A stretch of DNA of 64,000 bases. It comes from Ilex aquifolium. Lineage: Eukaryota > Streptophyta > Magnoliopsida > Aquifoliales > Aquifoliaceae. The stretch lies in contig OX637404.1 of NCBI GenBank assembly GCA_951799425.1, positions 24,548,045 through 24,612,044 on the forward strand, in the 5' to 3' direction. The notes below the pieces were generated by a model, which was not told where the DNA came from, ran no database searches, and worked only from the letters and a program-made list of their open reading frames with translations. Positions 29,101 through 44,100 of this stretch are shown here, one piece after another. A program made the translations under genes and the position numbers. Numbering within the stretch: the first letter of the stretch is position 1; each line of letters begins with the position of its first letter.

Positions 29101-32100
29101 CAGGGAGTTTGGTGATGATGCATGGTTAATTACTTCTATGTAGCCACCTATTGCTCATGGTTTTTTCATCTCTTGATACAGCATGGAAGATTTGAAATGT
29201 TGTTGCTCAGACCTACTTGCAGGTAGGTAATGATGCTCAAGTCTATCACCTGCGAGAGAAGGTTCATGAGACTAAGCAGAGAAATATGACTATCACCCAA
29301 TAATACGCAGAACTCAATAGTATCGGCTGATTGCCCATCCGATGCTGCTAAGTTGCAAAAAGTGGTTGATAGGGAGTGTGCGATGATTATTTGGTTGGCC
29401 TTGCCTTAGCATGGAATTTGATCAAGTTCGTGCTCAAGCTCTCAGTAGAGAGCTGTTTTTCTACATGCATCAATTCAGCAAAACCAGACTAGGAGAACCA
29501 TGATGCTTCATCCTATCTTACAGAACAGTTCGGATTTTCCTGTTGCTTCTGAAAATAGACACACAAAGAAGAAGAATCTCGGCTTGATATTAAAGACTAG
29601 TTAAATTGTAACTCCTATGGGACAACTAAGTACAACTGAGAGCATTGTTGAAAGCTACAAGGACATTCAAACAAGGGAAGTGGTGGACAAACAGATACAG
29701 TTAGATCACATGCTCATCTATCTGAGATATCAGAGGGCTCATCTTCATTAGTGTTACTGATACAGCTACTATCTCGAGGGAGGAACTGCAAATTCTCAGA
29801 AGTTTGATGCCCAATCTCGATTCTCCTTCTACAAATGCTTCCGACAGTCGTTCTAGTTCATCTCGCTTTACCCAAACAGTTATCCATGCTAGCACTCACA
29901 GTTTTACTTCCTTTTTTGTTTATGTTCCCCAGATCATCAATTCTAGAGCTATTGACCACGTGACAAGTTTCTCTAATTCCTTCTTCCATTATACCCCATG
30001 TTCTTGTAAGAATGAAGTTAGGGAAGCAGATGGTTCTTTGCCCTCTATCTTAGGCAGAGGCTCTATAAAATACCTTCCATCCCTAAATTTCTGCCCAACT
30101 GTCCCTCGTCCTAATTTCTCTGCTAATCTATTGTCACTTAGTTGCATACTTGGTATTTAAATTGCATGTTAAGTTTTTGCCAAACTATTGTGCTTTTCAG
30201 AAGCTGGCGGGCCAACGACTGGCTATGGTAGGCTCACGAGGGACTAATTTCTTCACCTCTCCTGTTTTTTTCTTCTATTCATTTCTTCTAGCCTTTCATC
30301 GTTTGAAATACAAAAAGCAGATGTGCAGAACTGACACAAACTTTACCTCATAAAAAAGAAATAGAAGGATGAAAATTATAAATTGAGCTCTCAGCATAAC
30401 CAAATGTAGATATAGGACAGACCTTGTAATATCTAAACCGTACATAAAGTTAGATAGGAGAGCACAGATGAAGATAACATCCGACAGAAGCATCTTCTCA
30501 GTATCCTTATCCACAAAAGCTTCAAGAAAGTAGGCTTCCATTTCTTGAAGCAATGGGTCACTTAACTGCCGAGGAAGCCGTACACTCTGATGGCATTGGG
30601 GTTCAGCAACCTGCATATTATCAATGATAACCAAAATTTAAAAATCAACCACAATACAAACAGTACCTTTTCACTAGAAGAGGGAGAAAAAAAAAGGTAA
30701 ATTAAAAAAATTAGCACCTCATCACCAGAACCAGGACTAATTTCTGCAAGGACGTCCACAGAGTATTCAAAAAATTCGCGCAAACCCTCATGCCCATGTT
30801 CTGCCTACAAATTACACTCTCTTAAATTCAATCTTCAAGCCAACATTGACCTGTATATATGAGATCCAAAGTACTGAAATGACTAGGACATACCTTCATC
30901 CTGTCCTCAGCAGCTTCAGGAACATCTGAAAAGGGGTTTGATGCAGAAAACCATTTGTCAGAATGAGCGAAAGGAGCACAACCAGCACAGATAGCATAAA
31001 CAGCTGCCGGCAACAATACAACCATCTGCTCATTCAATCTGGAACATTCCTACATAAGGGAGCATAAAAACAAGTGTGTCAAATGAAAGATAGGTTTTAT
31101 GCCATTCACAGATAACATTAAAGACAATCAAGATCAATTTTTTTCTTTTTGGACAAATGTTAAGAAGACCACCTGCATGCATAGCCTATATGAAAAAGCA
31201 AATTAACACTTGTACCTAGCTGGAAAGATCTATAAATTATTCATTAAAATACATTTTCTAATTTCTAGAATCAGAACCTGTCGTAGGAAATAATAACCAT
31301 GATATACCATTCTTACACAACTAATGCAAAAATAAGACATGAATAAAAGCCTTTACCCATTCCCATGAGAATATGTACTGGCTTAGCCAAGAAGAAGAAG
31401 AATAAGAAAGAAAGAAACCTTCGAGTTAGGTAGGGCCAAAACTGCTCTCAAGAGATTTTGTCTGAGATGTGTAGTGTCTCGAAGATCACCCTACGGGTAG
31501 CAGAAAGTCATCAGATATGAAACATGACAATATTTCCGGCAATTTAGTTGTGGAAGGATTTAAAGAACCCATTGAAGATGCATTGATTGTAATTTCAAGC
31601 CCAAACAATACACATGCATATATATAGTATTAAGATTGATGCGGGAATAAATCTCAACCAGCACATACCCATCGGCAAACAAGCAAGCAAGAGCAAATTA
31701 TTGTGCCATTTAATCAAAATGAAATGAAACTAAATGAAACAAGCAGCAAGCCCATAAAATGTTCAGCTAGCCTTGTCCAAAATAGGATCAATCCACCAAA
31801 TACTCAATATCAGTTTAGCTCCGGCAAGCAACTACTTGGATCATAATCTTAGATCAGGAATTCTATATTTCCTCATATTAAGTTAATTTAGCCAATGAAT
31901 CTGAAGATTGTTAATCTTCTATGAACTGAAGGAGTTACGAGAAGGCACACAAATACAGCGAAAAAAACCAGAATGGAAATTAGTGAAGTATGCCAACCAA
32001 CTCACAGACGAAGTAAAGTTACCATTTGTCACTTACTAAAATTTTCTAATGTTAGCATAAGAAGCAGCACACAAGGAAAGAGGAGAACAGGAGCCTCCCA

Positions 32101-35100
32101 TAACATGAGCAAAAGAATAGACTTTCACAAATTTCCAACAACTCTTGTTAGAGGATCTAATTTTGAAGGATAATAAGATGGATTAGGGCCAAACCCTAGG
32201 GTTCTACAAGGGTGGAAGTATTACGATGCTGATGACCCAAAAAAGAGTCGTAGTAAGAGGCAAGCACATGAGGCAACCCAGGATCTGCGGGTGTGCATCG
32301 AAATGGAATGGAATGAAACTGAATGGAACATGAAGCAAGCCCATAACATGTTCAGCTAGCCTTGTCCAAAGTCCAAACAAGGATCAATACACCAAAAACC
32401 CAAGCTCAGTTTATCTCAGGAAAACAACAGTGTGGATCTTAATCCTTCATCAGAAAATCCATATTTCCCCATATCAGATTCATTTAGCCACTGCCGAAGA
32501 CTGTCAATCTTGCATGAACTTGTTAAAATGGAAACAAGCAGGCATACAAATACATCTGTTATCATCTGTTATAAAGTGTGCCAACCACTAAAATGGATAT
32601 TAGTGAAGTGTGCCAACCACAAAACGAAGTAAAGTTATCATCTGTTACTTGTTAGAATTCCTAATGTTAGCACAAGAAGCAGCACACAAGGAAAGAGGAG
32701 AACATGAGCCTCCCACATCATGAGTAATTGTACAAACTTTCATAAAGTGTCATCAACTCCTCTTGTAAGAGGGGCAAATTTTGAAGAATAACAAAATGGA
32801 TTAGAGTTAGACCCTAGGGTTCTACAAGGGTGGAAGAGATAGAGGGAGAGAGCGCAGAAGATAGGGTGTCGTGAAGAGTGACCAACTGCAAAGAAACCTC
32901 TTTTCGTGTCTCGCCTACAAAATAATAGATGTGTTGACAATGAAATTCAAGTGCAAAGCAAATTCACTGAGCAGTTCAAACTTAGGGGTGTCCATGACCA
33001 AGCCAGGCAGCCCCCGCAAAATTTTTCAGGCCGGGTCAGGTACAATCAGCCCGCAGCGGGCACTGGGCCAGGTCGAGTACCGAATAAGGCGTCCTACAGC
33101 CCAACCTGTGGCCCGATACTATGGCTGACAGGCGATTAATGGGTAGGTCATGGCGTCATGCTGAGCTAAAATATCAGCTATTTTTTAATTACAAAGAATA
33201 GTGAAATTACACCCTAAAAATTACAACTTATAAGTTACAAACTTTTAAGTTATAAATTACAACTAGGAATTATAACTTTAGAACTTATTACTAAAAATAG
33301 AAAAATGGGCAGGTGTTGGTTATGCTTGGGCCGGATGAGCCAATCAGGCCAGATTTTTTGTGCCACCAGCCCAAGCCAACCCATGGACAGCCATATTCGT
33401 ACTATACATTGCTTGCTCAATGTTGCAATAGTGTGCATAATAAGGTTTTGAAAGTAATTGGCGAGTGAAAGAACATCGGAGCATCCCAATTCACTTGACA
33501 AAATGATTCGAAATGGGTATCAGCTAGATTGACAACTATTTCGTATGCCCACATGAACAAATCGAGGTATACAGCCCATTGTATCTATGACATCCAAAAA
33601 GTGTCCACAGGTAGACAGAAACCACACCACCATAACGAAAACACTGCACTATGTAATTATAAGATCAACATAAAGCCCTAAAAATTGGCCTGAAGCCAAT
33701 AAGTTATTGCAATAACCTTGTGAAAAGACTAGCCGGAATCACTTACTTGAGATCCTCTCCTCGTAAAATAATCCGAAATGAAGTACAAAACAGACCTGGA
33801 TAGCAGTCATAACCATACATTCAGAGAGAATATGAAAATGAAAATATTATTAAGTATCATTGCCTAACTTAAAAAGAAAAGACAACACAGTATCAGGATC
33901 AACCAGCCATTTAGTTAAAAAGATATATCACAAAATTTTAAGTTTACCACAAAAACATTAAGCTTTGAATTCTGAAGCAACAACTCTATCGTTAACCATT
34001 GATCAACACTTCCTTTATTGCTTATCAATTCCAATAATTGAAAAGAATCAGCCATAACTAATATGAAATACAGAATTTCATGGGGCAGCAACGGCTAACA
34101 CAAGATCGGCCACTAATAAAACAAGCATTATAAAAGAATCATAAAATTCATAAGAATCTATTTCACATACAATCCACTTTCAGAGAACCATGTCATAACA
34201 TGTGCAGCAAATGTAGAGCTTTCTAAATGCTCCGGTGCGAGTCCATATTCCACACGATAAAGAGCACTCCCAGACGCAATACATTACAGAACGCCCAGGG
34301 GCAGGGGCAGAAAATTATCATAATGGGAGAAAATTTTAATAACAATAATACCACATGTATTTAACTTGGGGACTAATTTAGTGACCTCATGCATTGCTAC
34401 TGTTGGATTAGCAAATAGATTGCATTCGCTGCTGAGACCTACTGCTAATTCAATGCCGGAAATATATTAGGTACTCACTTCCCAATAGCATTGCTCTTTT
34501 AACAATAGTAAGATTAAAAAGTTTGAACTAATTATAAGTAAAAAAGAGGTGGTCCAATGCACGGGCTCTCGCTCATGTAAGGTATTGTGATGGTCAAATG
34601 TATGCAGCCTTGCACAAAATGAGAGAGGATGTTTGTGCGACTTGAATCCTTGATGCTTAGATCAAAATGGAGCAACCTTACCCTTATAAGTTTTCTCGAC
34701 TGATTTTCATATTACAAAAATATTGCATGATAATCTTATACAATATATAAAATTAGCAACGGGGAGAGAGGGGACACAATATATAGAAGGAGAGAGGGAA
34801 CGAAGAGCTTCAAAATGATTTCTTGAAACACGTCATGTTGAGGGACTCAACTAACTAATAGTTATTTAGGTTCAATTAATTGCCAGTAAAAAAAAATGCA
34901 AGAAATGATTAAGTAGATCAAGTGCATGATAGCTATTTTGTGGGTTCAAGTTTAGAATGTATTAAAATATATATAAAAAACTTCTTCAAAAATGAGTGAC
35001 CTGTGTGGCTCCGCCCCTAGGTATGCCTACCACATCATGCAATCAGCAAAGGCATATCTAAGAATCCAATTGATGGTAAAATCCAGAGCCACCCAACCTC

Positions 35101-38100
35101 GTAAATTATGCATGCAACACTTGGTGATTAATAATCAAGGCTCTAGATTTTACCTTAAGGTCAACAACAGTAAGAATATCATGGGCAACTGAGGTATGAA
35201 GCTCTGGCAAAGAGCTGCAATCACAGGAGTGGCCCTGTGTTTTGTTGGCAACTTTTAAAGTAATATGGAAATGGGGGAATTTTTTATGACAAGATCTTGG
35301 GAATCAATCTTCTGTGTGCTAAAAAGGCATTTACTCTCCTCTCTTTGGCCAGATGTGAAAGAGACAACTGGTAGTGTTCTATAAAGGTTTACAAAAGGCA
35401 AAATGAAAGAACCTTCCTAGGCCCAATCTTTAATGTGACAAACAGGCCTAACAATGCATTCCCTTAAACCAGATGCAACCCACTCCTTCAACAATTCTTC
35501 AACCCTAGCCACTTCAAAAACCATAAAACCAGATTTTACTGTCAAGGTGCTTTGTTCGCAGCCCCAGAACCACCTATGATCAGCCACCAAAACCCTCTTC
35601 TCCCATTCCCATATCATGGCCAACCAAATCCCAGGTCAACCTGATTATTCTTCAACAAATATGAAACCTAATAGCCAATACCCGACTAAATCAAAATGGT
35701 GCTACATCATTTTCTTTTTCTTTTTTTTTAAGATACAAAAATTTTATTAATACTATCAAAAACATTACATAAGGCGAAAAGTTGGAAAAGAGATCTAACC
35801 TCAATAACACAAATTACAGTACAAAGTAAAAAAAAACATTATTAGTCAAAAGCTACCAAAATTGGGCTGTCTATAGACACAACAGCCCTCCATCCAGCCG
35901 AAATACAGAAGTGTAATACCCTCAAAATCATTTTACAGCCTTGTATGATGAAATCATGTTATAGTGTTTGGTGCATTCTAGTAAAAAGCAAATTTGTGAC
36001 AAGTTTTGCTAACGGAGAGCTCCTCGAACGATATGTTGAAGCTTACTATTGATGGCATCCAGGGAAATTAAGTGCATGTATCTCAAGGGAGCATGAAGGA
36101 ACTACCAACTCTCTTTGACGCCAGATTCTAATGGTATGTTATTAAAGCCAAAAGTTTGTCTTTATAGGTCTTAAAAGAAACTAATTTTGATCTAACCTAT
36201 CTTCCTGTCAATGTGATTCCTTAGTTGTACAAGTTAGATGAGAAGACACAGCACACAGCCTTGGAGGCACAGTCAACTCATTCTTTTAGGACTCTTGGAT
36301 CAGTCAATGTCATAGGAAAAAGAAGAGCTGGGACACTTAATCCATTTAGAAAGAAGTTTGGCTTTACGCAACATAGCCAAACGCACCACCCAAGGATTTT
36401 CATCGACAGTGCCTTGTTTTATTCCAGATGCACTGCTAGATAGGGTTTTTTATCACACTTCCCCTACTTCTTTGGAAGATGCTTAAAGGGTGCCTTATCC
36501 TTCTCATACATTTGGCCTTTGTAAAGCAAGGTGCTTTATGGAAGGGGTTTGTGGGGTTCAAAGGATATGGTTTGAAGGTCTAATCAGAGCAACAAAAGCA
36601 TAGAAAAGACAAGGAAGAGCATAGAATTCTCACCTCAAATTCCATAAGAATTAAGGTAAGGTTGCATAAAGAATCAATCAAACATCAAAAGCATCACACA
36701 ATGTTCAAAACTCAATTTGTTACTTCACTATCTAATTGAAAGAATCCAAAGACAATTGCAGGCTATTGAATTCTCCAGAATTAGGTCTAAGACTCCAATC
36801 TTTGATCCAAACTATTCTAGAATGTGTGAACAAAACTCGAACAAACATCAAGCACAGATGAAGACCAATGTAAGGAAATTGTTAAAAAGACCACAGGGCC
36901 GACAATCAAAATCAATTAATGTGTATTCCCAGTCTATCAAACCAATATATATTCCTTACATCAATCTCAATGAATAGTTATAGCAGTCTTTGCTAGGGCA
37001 AAGGGGGCAACCATAAAGTTTTGTTCCAAGTTGTATTTGTGAGGGTTATACTTTCAAGCAGGAAGATTCCGTAAGTCACATGATTCAAATCGGCCTAAGA
37101 CTTTGGTCAAGTTCGTTGAGTTGCTTCAAACATCAATTGAAGATACGCAGAAGATTTCAAGGGCAAATTTATTGCAAACACATACCAGCTAGACATGTTA
37201 AGCTGACCTAGGGACCTAAGTTTGACCAAGTGCTTAACTAAGGTTGAAATATTATTCGGACCTGATTTACATGATTTATACTTAGCCTTACCATTTTGTA
37301 TTCAAAACATGCTTTTAAATCGAAATTAAAACCTTAAATGTTCTACACGATCCAGCAAAGCCTTTGGTTGCTTGACCAAGCTCATGTGAACCGGTTTTGG
37401 AAGAATTCCAGTAGCTGGCAACCGCTACTCGCTTGTTCGGCGCTCAAGCAGTGCCACGCGCAGTCCAGCAAGCATGAAGGCACTGCACTGACTAATGGAA
37501 ATTCAGAGTCCAAAGTTTCCTTATTCAGCTATAATTCCTTCCAAACTCATGCCCATGCGTCCCTATTACAAATAAACAATCTGAAAACCTAGGAGGACAC
37601 ACCAAGACCAAGAGAGAAAAACCTAGGTCAAGAACACAATCAAAAGCTCTCTCTTTGCAAATAGTTTTTTTTCTGAGAAGATTGATTCCTGTAGGTTTTC
37701 GACTAGAGGCTAGGTAAAATCAAATTTCCATCATATATCACGTCTGTTAGTGGTGTAAGACACCTAGGCGTTTCAGAGCATGGAGTTTTCTAGCACTCAA
37801 CCATTGTTAGTGATTGTGTTGAGGATCTGGGGTGGATTCTAAGGACATGTAACGACTTAATGCCATCTATAGAACTGAGTCAACTGACCTAGTCAGCATG
37901 CATTCGGGAGTAGGAGTGCGATCCAAACCTTCATCATCGATGCAATGTAAGTGAGAGGCAGAGTGTCGTTGGGAAACATAAAATCAAGGGCATAGCTTAC
38001 AACTAGTTGTTGCTAGTAAGATCATTAGTATAAAGTCTTCTAAATTGATTTCATAGTGGAATACAAGACTTGATTTCGTAGTGGAATTAATTTGGCTGGA

Positions 38101-41100
38101 CTAAGTTTTTTCCAAGTTTGGATTTTCGACATAAACATCATTGTGTTCTTCGTATCTGCTTTTATTCCTAGCATGCGATTTTATATGATTTGCCTATTTG
38201 CGAAACTATAATATACATATATGTGTGTGTGTGTGTGTGTGTTTGTGGTGATCTTGTTGATTTTAATTTCGCATTATTTCTAAAGAACTATTCAAACCCC
38301 CTTCTCTAGGCCTATTTAGGTTTTCAAATACATTGATCCAGCACTATCAGTATTTAACGACTATTGACGTATTTTCTTCAAAATGCTTGCTATAGCAGAC
38401 TTCTTCCTCCCCTTCTCTGGGATAAAGTCGTGGGTAGTCAGGCTATTCTTTAGCTCCATATACCTCTCTGATCACCCTGCTTATTGAAACCAGACTTCTC
38501 TTCATATACCAACTACTTCAGATACCATGAAAACCTACCAAACTCCAATATACAAAGAAGCCACGAATATTTCCGTAAGATGCAATAAACCAACCACACA
38601 ACAATCTAACATTTCCTTTAACCACACCATACTCAAGCTTCCCCACATATACTCTGCTATAAGCATCTAAACATTCTGACTGACAAAACTGAAGTATTAA
38701 TTTACTAAGAAAAGGGAAGAAAAAAAAAGGTTCAAACCATAGTTAATGACCAGCATGATACCAACATGTGTTCATCTGTATTCATGCATTGTGAACATGC
38801 AAAATACTTACATTGATGGCAAATTTTTAAACAGCCGAAGGTCCCATACATCTTGAGATACAGCAAATGTATTTGATGGGTCCTGAAACGGATGACATGA
38901 CATAGAGGTTATTCAAGTGAAACTAATGTAAGCTAGCACAGGACAGCATTGGCTAACAGATAACAAAATGATTAATGGCTAAGATGCATACATAACACAC
39001 TAAGGGGAAGAATCACCACACTCACATTCAAAATTAGGTTTCTAAGGAGCATTAAAGCAGCGTCCACCTGCATGCAACCCAAAAGAAAAAGGTCCATTAA
39101 AGCAGCAGCTTAGACAAGAAGCTAACCATCATGACGGAGGTTTTCAATTTGACCAAAATTTTAATAAAAAAAAAGCTGATTTGAAAATTTGTCATTTTAA
39201 ACATTTCAGCGAACAACTCCAAAGTAACTAGGTTCAGTGTGCCAAAACGAAATAAGATCTGCGAGATTTGTAATCAATGATAATATAAAAGTCAGGCTTA
39301 CTGCAATTTTAGTCCATATTAGTGAGAGAGAGAGAGAGAGAGCCAAATGATTCTTTTCCCCTTCCCCACTTCCCTCCCACAAAAAGTCTCCCATCAATCT
39401 TTCAATTCTTTCTGCCATAAAGAGAGACACGTAGTAAATAAGACTACTAGATAACACTGGTGGTAGCAAATGTTAATCTTCCTACTGAAAACCATGTGGT
39501 TCAGTGCTTGTCATAAATTCTTGGGGTTTGGGAAGTACACGAAAGCTCAGACTCTTTGGAGAAGTATGATATTGGCAATTTTTGTTGAATAATGAGTAGG
39601 GAAAGTAAGAATTTTTGAAGATGTTAAACGATGTGGTTAGGTTACGGGAAAGAGTTAGCTTTTTGGCATGATTTTGGGCCACAGATTCTCTGGATTTTGA
39701 GGGAATTCACTATTCCGTTATTTTTTTACGAGGGCAGATAATGATTTCGATATGGTTTTCATTATATTTCTTGTTGGCATCTCTCTTTTGAAAGATCACG
39801 CTTCCTTCTGTACTAAATTTGTAGAGAGAGCACAATGAGATGATCAACGCTAATTGGTTCAGTCAAATCCTTAGAAAGTGGCTTCCCAAGCATAAAAGAG
39901 AAGCAACTTCAGATCCTTTTGAAGACTTGTAAACTGTTATCAACATCCTACCATTAAAAACTTAAACATTTAATCATTTTTATATGCAATATTTGAATTT
40001 TTATCCACCCTACATTATAAGCTCAAAGCTCAAACCTATAATTTAGCAAAAGAGTCCAAATCTTCCCTCTTGGGGCCAATCTACCAGAATGCATCCCACT
40101 AATGATGAGCACATGTGGATTGAATAACCATGTGTAGTCATGGGTGCTCTAGAAAACCCAACAACAAGAACAACAGCGACCCAAAAGAAACCTTAGTAAT
40201 TCATTCATGGACTGATATCCAGATTATAGCTTGACAATGACTTATCACAAACCAAAATCATCATACTGGTAACGTAAGGCGGCAAGGAATGAGACCAAAC
40301 AGAAGCACTAGGACAGTTCTTATAGAACATTTTGTTCATGCCAAAATAACACGATTTTGGCTTATGTTATGCCACTCTTATGCCCATATTTTTTTTGTTA
40401 GGATTACCCATGTGCATAAACATAAGTTCCTATAAACTTGTACGCTTCTTGTTCAAAGGAGAAGAAGCACATGAACAGTACAGTTCATGTGCTTAAACAG
40501 AGTCCTTTCTCGTTGCGTACTAGACAATACCTCTGTATGTACCATTAGAGTAAAGAGCAACAGAGCAACTTCATTTTCAAAAAAATCATTAATAACAACA
40601 TGAATGGACAAGTTCCACCACCTCACAATAAAGTTGTATGCATTAAAACGTGTGAAATTCTATGACTATAATTTATTCCATATTTTAGTGTAAATGTCTA
40701 TTACTGGGACAAAAGGGGCCAAACCTGACCTCATAACAATGGAAAGCGATTTTTTACATCACAAGAAGAGAGGGAAAAGGTAATACATCTTCCAATAGAA
40801 TCATAGCTGAAAAAAACCTATTCCATGTCAAAAAAAAAAAAAAACCATTCCCACTAATCTTTTTGATAGCATATTCTCAAACTCTAATCCGAGGATGAAT
40901 AAACAGGATGATAGGGATCAAGGTTTAATGCATGGATGAAGAATACAAATAATGGACAAGGCAATGTGATTGGGTAGTATGAAAGGTGAAGTTTTATCCT
41001 GATATCCTCCTCCTTAATCAAAAACTATCATCGATTCTGGTTTCTTAAGAAAAATACGAGATCTTCTTTATAAGAGCCCTTGTCGTGATATTTTTTACAA

Positions 41101-44100
41101 CCAGAGTCTTGTTGAATAAGAAAAGGGGGAACAAAATACAACCAAATGAATGAACAAAATGTCCCACACATGTAAGCCAAGTGTCACTGACAGTTATTGG
41201 AAAAGAAAAGTTTGTTTAGAATAGAAAAGACTAGTTCAATTGATCGCGGTGGACACATTTATGGTGAGTTCGATAACCATCCAGGCATGTGAAATCTGAA
41301 AAGGTGCCTGGCCAAAACACCACTTCTGCATGAGTTCGCTATCTAGATGAAGTAGAAAGATGAGTGCCCCAGTCTGAACTAATACAATTATTATAACATC
41401 TGCCACTTGGAGAAACAACAATACAGAGGGTTACTTCCCCATCAAATTAAAAATGCTTTCATGATAAGTACTTTCATGAACAATACTTAACAACTTTGTT
41501 CATAGGAAGACCAATACTTACAACTGATGTGACATTACTGAACATGGGCAACCCTCGCATTAGACAGCTACATATAGTATGCCAACCATTGTCCAACTGC
41601 AGAATTTTCCAACCACCCAATCAATGTAATAAACATTTGCCAAAAAAAACACCTGAAAAAAGATTATTAACCACTACGCATCTACAGTACACCTCCAATA
41701 AGAGCACATTGTCCAAGTATTACTACATTTTTCCATTCATCCAACTTCAGACCTAGACCAAAGGCAAGACTAATCATAAAATTATGATTTACAACATATA
41801 TCTGAAAGCATTACTATAGCCAAAAAAAAAAAAGCAAGCCGAGTAGATTTACTAAACAAACATTCTGAAAGCATTATTATAGCAACAAAGCATTCATAAA
41901 ATTAAATAATAGCAACTAATATTCTTAAGGTTACATATCCACAACTGATAATCAAATTCAGTCTTCTCAATCGTGTCTCCTTTACATTCCAATGCAAAAG
42001 GATTGCTGGAGGTCAAACCACTCACTTGAAAAGTCATTGCATCAGTCAGAAAACCAAGTGACCATCGCAGTGTTCACCGCCAGCTAAGAACCATCCCAAA
42101 GTGATAGATGAATCCTACAAACTAGGATCATGCGGGCTGCTAATCACAATCTGGTCGCACGGCTGTACTAAATCCACCAGACTTGGATTCCCATCTAGTT
42201 ATAACTCAGGACACATAGGAAAGAGCCTATAGGGCAGATCCCATTCAAGTAAGGCCATAAGACAATTCATGTATTTTTAATTTAATATTGGTCCAACAAG
42301 GCATAAAAAGCAACCCTACTTTAGGACAACAATGGATGTGTGCACACCTGATCCACACTAAGCAAAGTGTGAATCCTCCTTCAATCAGACATTCTCAATT
42401 GACTGGGTTTTGAGGTTTCAAACAGCAATAAATGGGAGCCATCCTATTTATATGCACACTACTAATCTTTTTCAGGCATAATCCTGCTTGGTGTGCTAGC
42501 AGAAGATGGGTAGAGAATCCATCAAGGGACAGGGAAACATCGTGTCAAGGTAAAAGCTTTTTCTAGGCCGATAAGCCTCCGCTTTTCAAATAAAAAAGGG
42601 AATAAAAGAAGAAAAAAGGAATAAAAATTATGTCACATATGTTCCCATGAAACATACTTATTGCCCGTTTTGCCACCACAGGTTTACACCAGTTAATCCT
42701 GTAAACCATAGGCAAAAATTCCTTATGGAAGATCAAAGATCATTGGATGCACTAAAAAGAAAGCCGAGGAAATGATAACCACTTAGTGGAGTATAAGACA
42801 TGGTTGGGCAATTTGGAAATTTGTGAAACGAAACAACCAAAGTAGAAATGAACATCAACGTGCATCTTAGACGAGACATAAAATCAACACTACTTCCCAT
42901 ATCCAAAAACTCTGATTCCTTTCTATGGCACAATTATTCAGAGCTCCCCTTGATGAAGAAACAATCACAATGAACATAATCAACAACCCTTTAGAATGGG
43001 TAGCAGTTTAAAAAAAATTTAAACATTCTATGGCTACGGCTGACGCAAGGAAATCTGTAACTTAATACCCATAGAATGAAGCATCAAAAGCACAGTATGT
43101 GGGCGATCTTCCCAGATGAACTTTGTGAGAGATGATAGGGTGATACCAAATTTGGTGAAGGGATGATTTTTTTGTTAATGACCAACAAATAATTACTTTA
43201 TATATTCTACATATATCCCATGGGAAAAAAGTTGAACCAAGTACCTCAATCATGGTGAACGATGACTTTGGTGAACCATCCACTCTCAAAACCGGGAACA
43301 GCAGCACTGAAGAGAGTCCCTGCAGACTCCTTAAGATGCAGTTAACTACATGTAAGAGGCCAAAATGATGGAGAAGAATTACAATAGCCTATTGTATCAA
43401 CTAATAAGTGTTCAAACAGAAGCACAAGGATCAAAATAGGTCGAGTTTGGAAAATAGTAACAGGCTATTGAAAATGAGAAGCACAGCAATGAACAATGTT
43501 TTGCACTGTGCAGCTTACCGCAAAGTCCAAAGCAGACCATCATAAGCATGCTCCACACTTGCGTCATTTATTATTCTGCAATAAGATCCAGAAGTCCCAA
43601 AAAACCATATCTAAACATTTACGCAATTTATAGCATTATAATGTAGCAAGTATATGGAAGGGGTACTCAATCAGGAACCAAAGAAAAAGACTACACGGAA
43701 AGCAAGTGCAGTTAGAAAAGCAAACCAAAATGCTAGTGTACCAGTGCATTTGGGAACCAATACACATAAATGCATGCAGACATAAATTGGCCGACCAGGT
43801 GAATGAATGTATTAATGTAACTCGATCCATCCATTGAAGCGTCAATATGGTTCTTAAAAGGTAAAGAAAGAGTAACCACCTTCCAGTATATTTGGTGTGC
43901 ATTAAAAGCATGAAATGCTGATACGCATCATAGTATTTATAAGAAAAAAATGTTTTAAAGCAAACAAAAAAACTTATGTCTATGCTAGTTAAACATAGGT
44001 AAAATATTACACCACAGAGAAGTAAAAACAGAGATCACAAGGCGTCTAGAATTTAGGAAGGAAAAAAGACAAAAAAAAACTTAGTACCCTGAGAAAGGAG

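Larger units (their letters stand above)
38397..39270. repeat. Donor segment of a dispersed duplication (ATM introns 13 to 15)
   Basis: Matches 61769-62365 in the same orientation at well over 90 percent identity, apart from an internal gap (about 38695-38967) that removes exon 15 from the copy. The segment contains ATM exons 14 and 15 and is in its expected place in the gene, so it is taken as the source. Confidence 0.9.
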
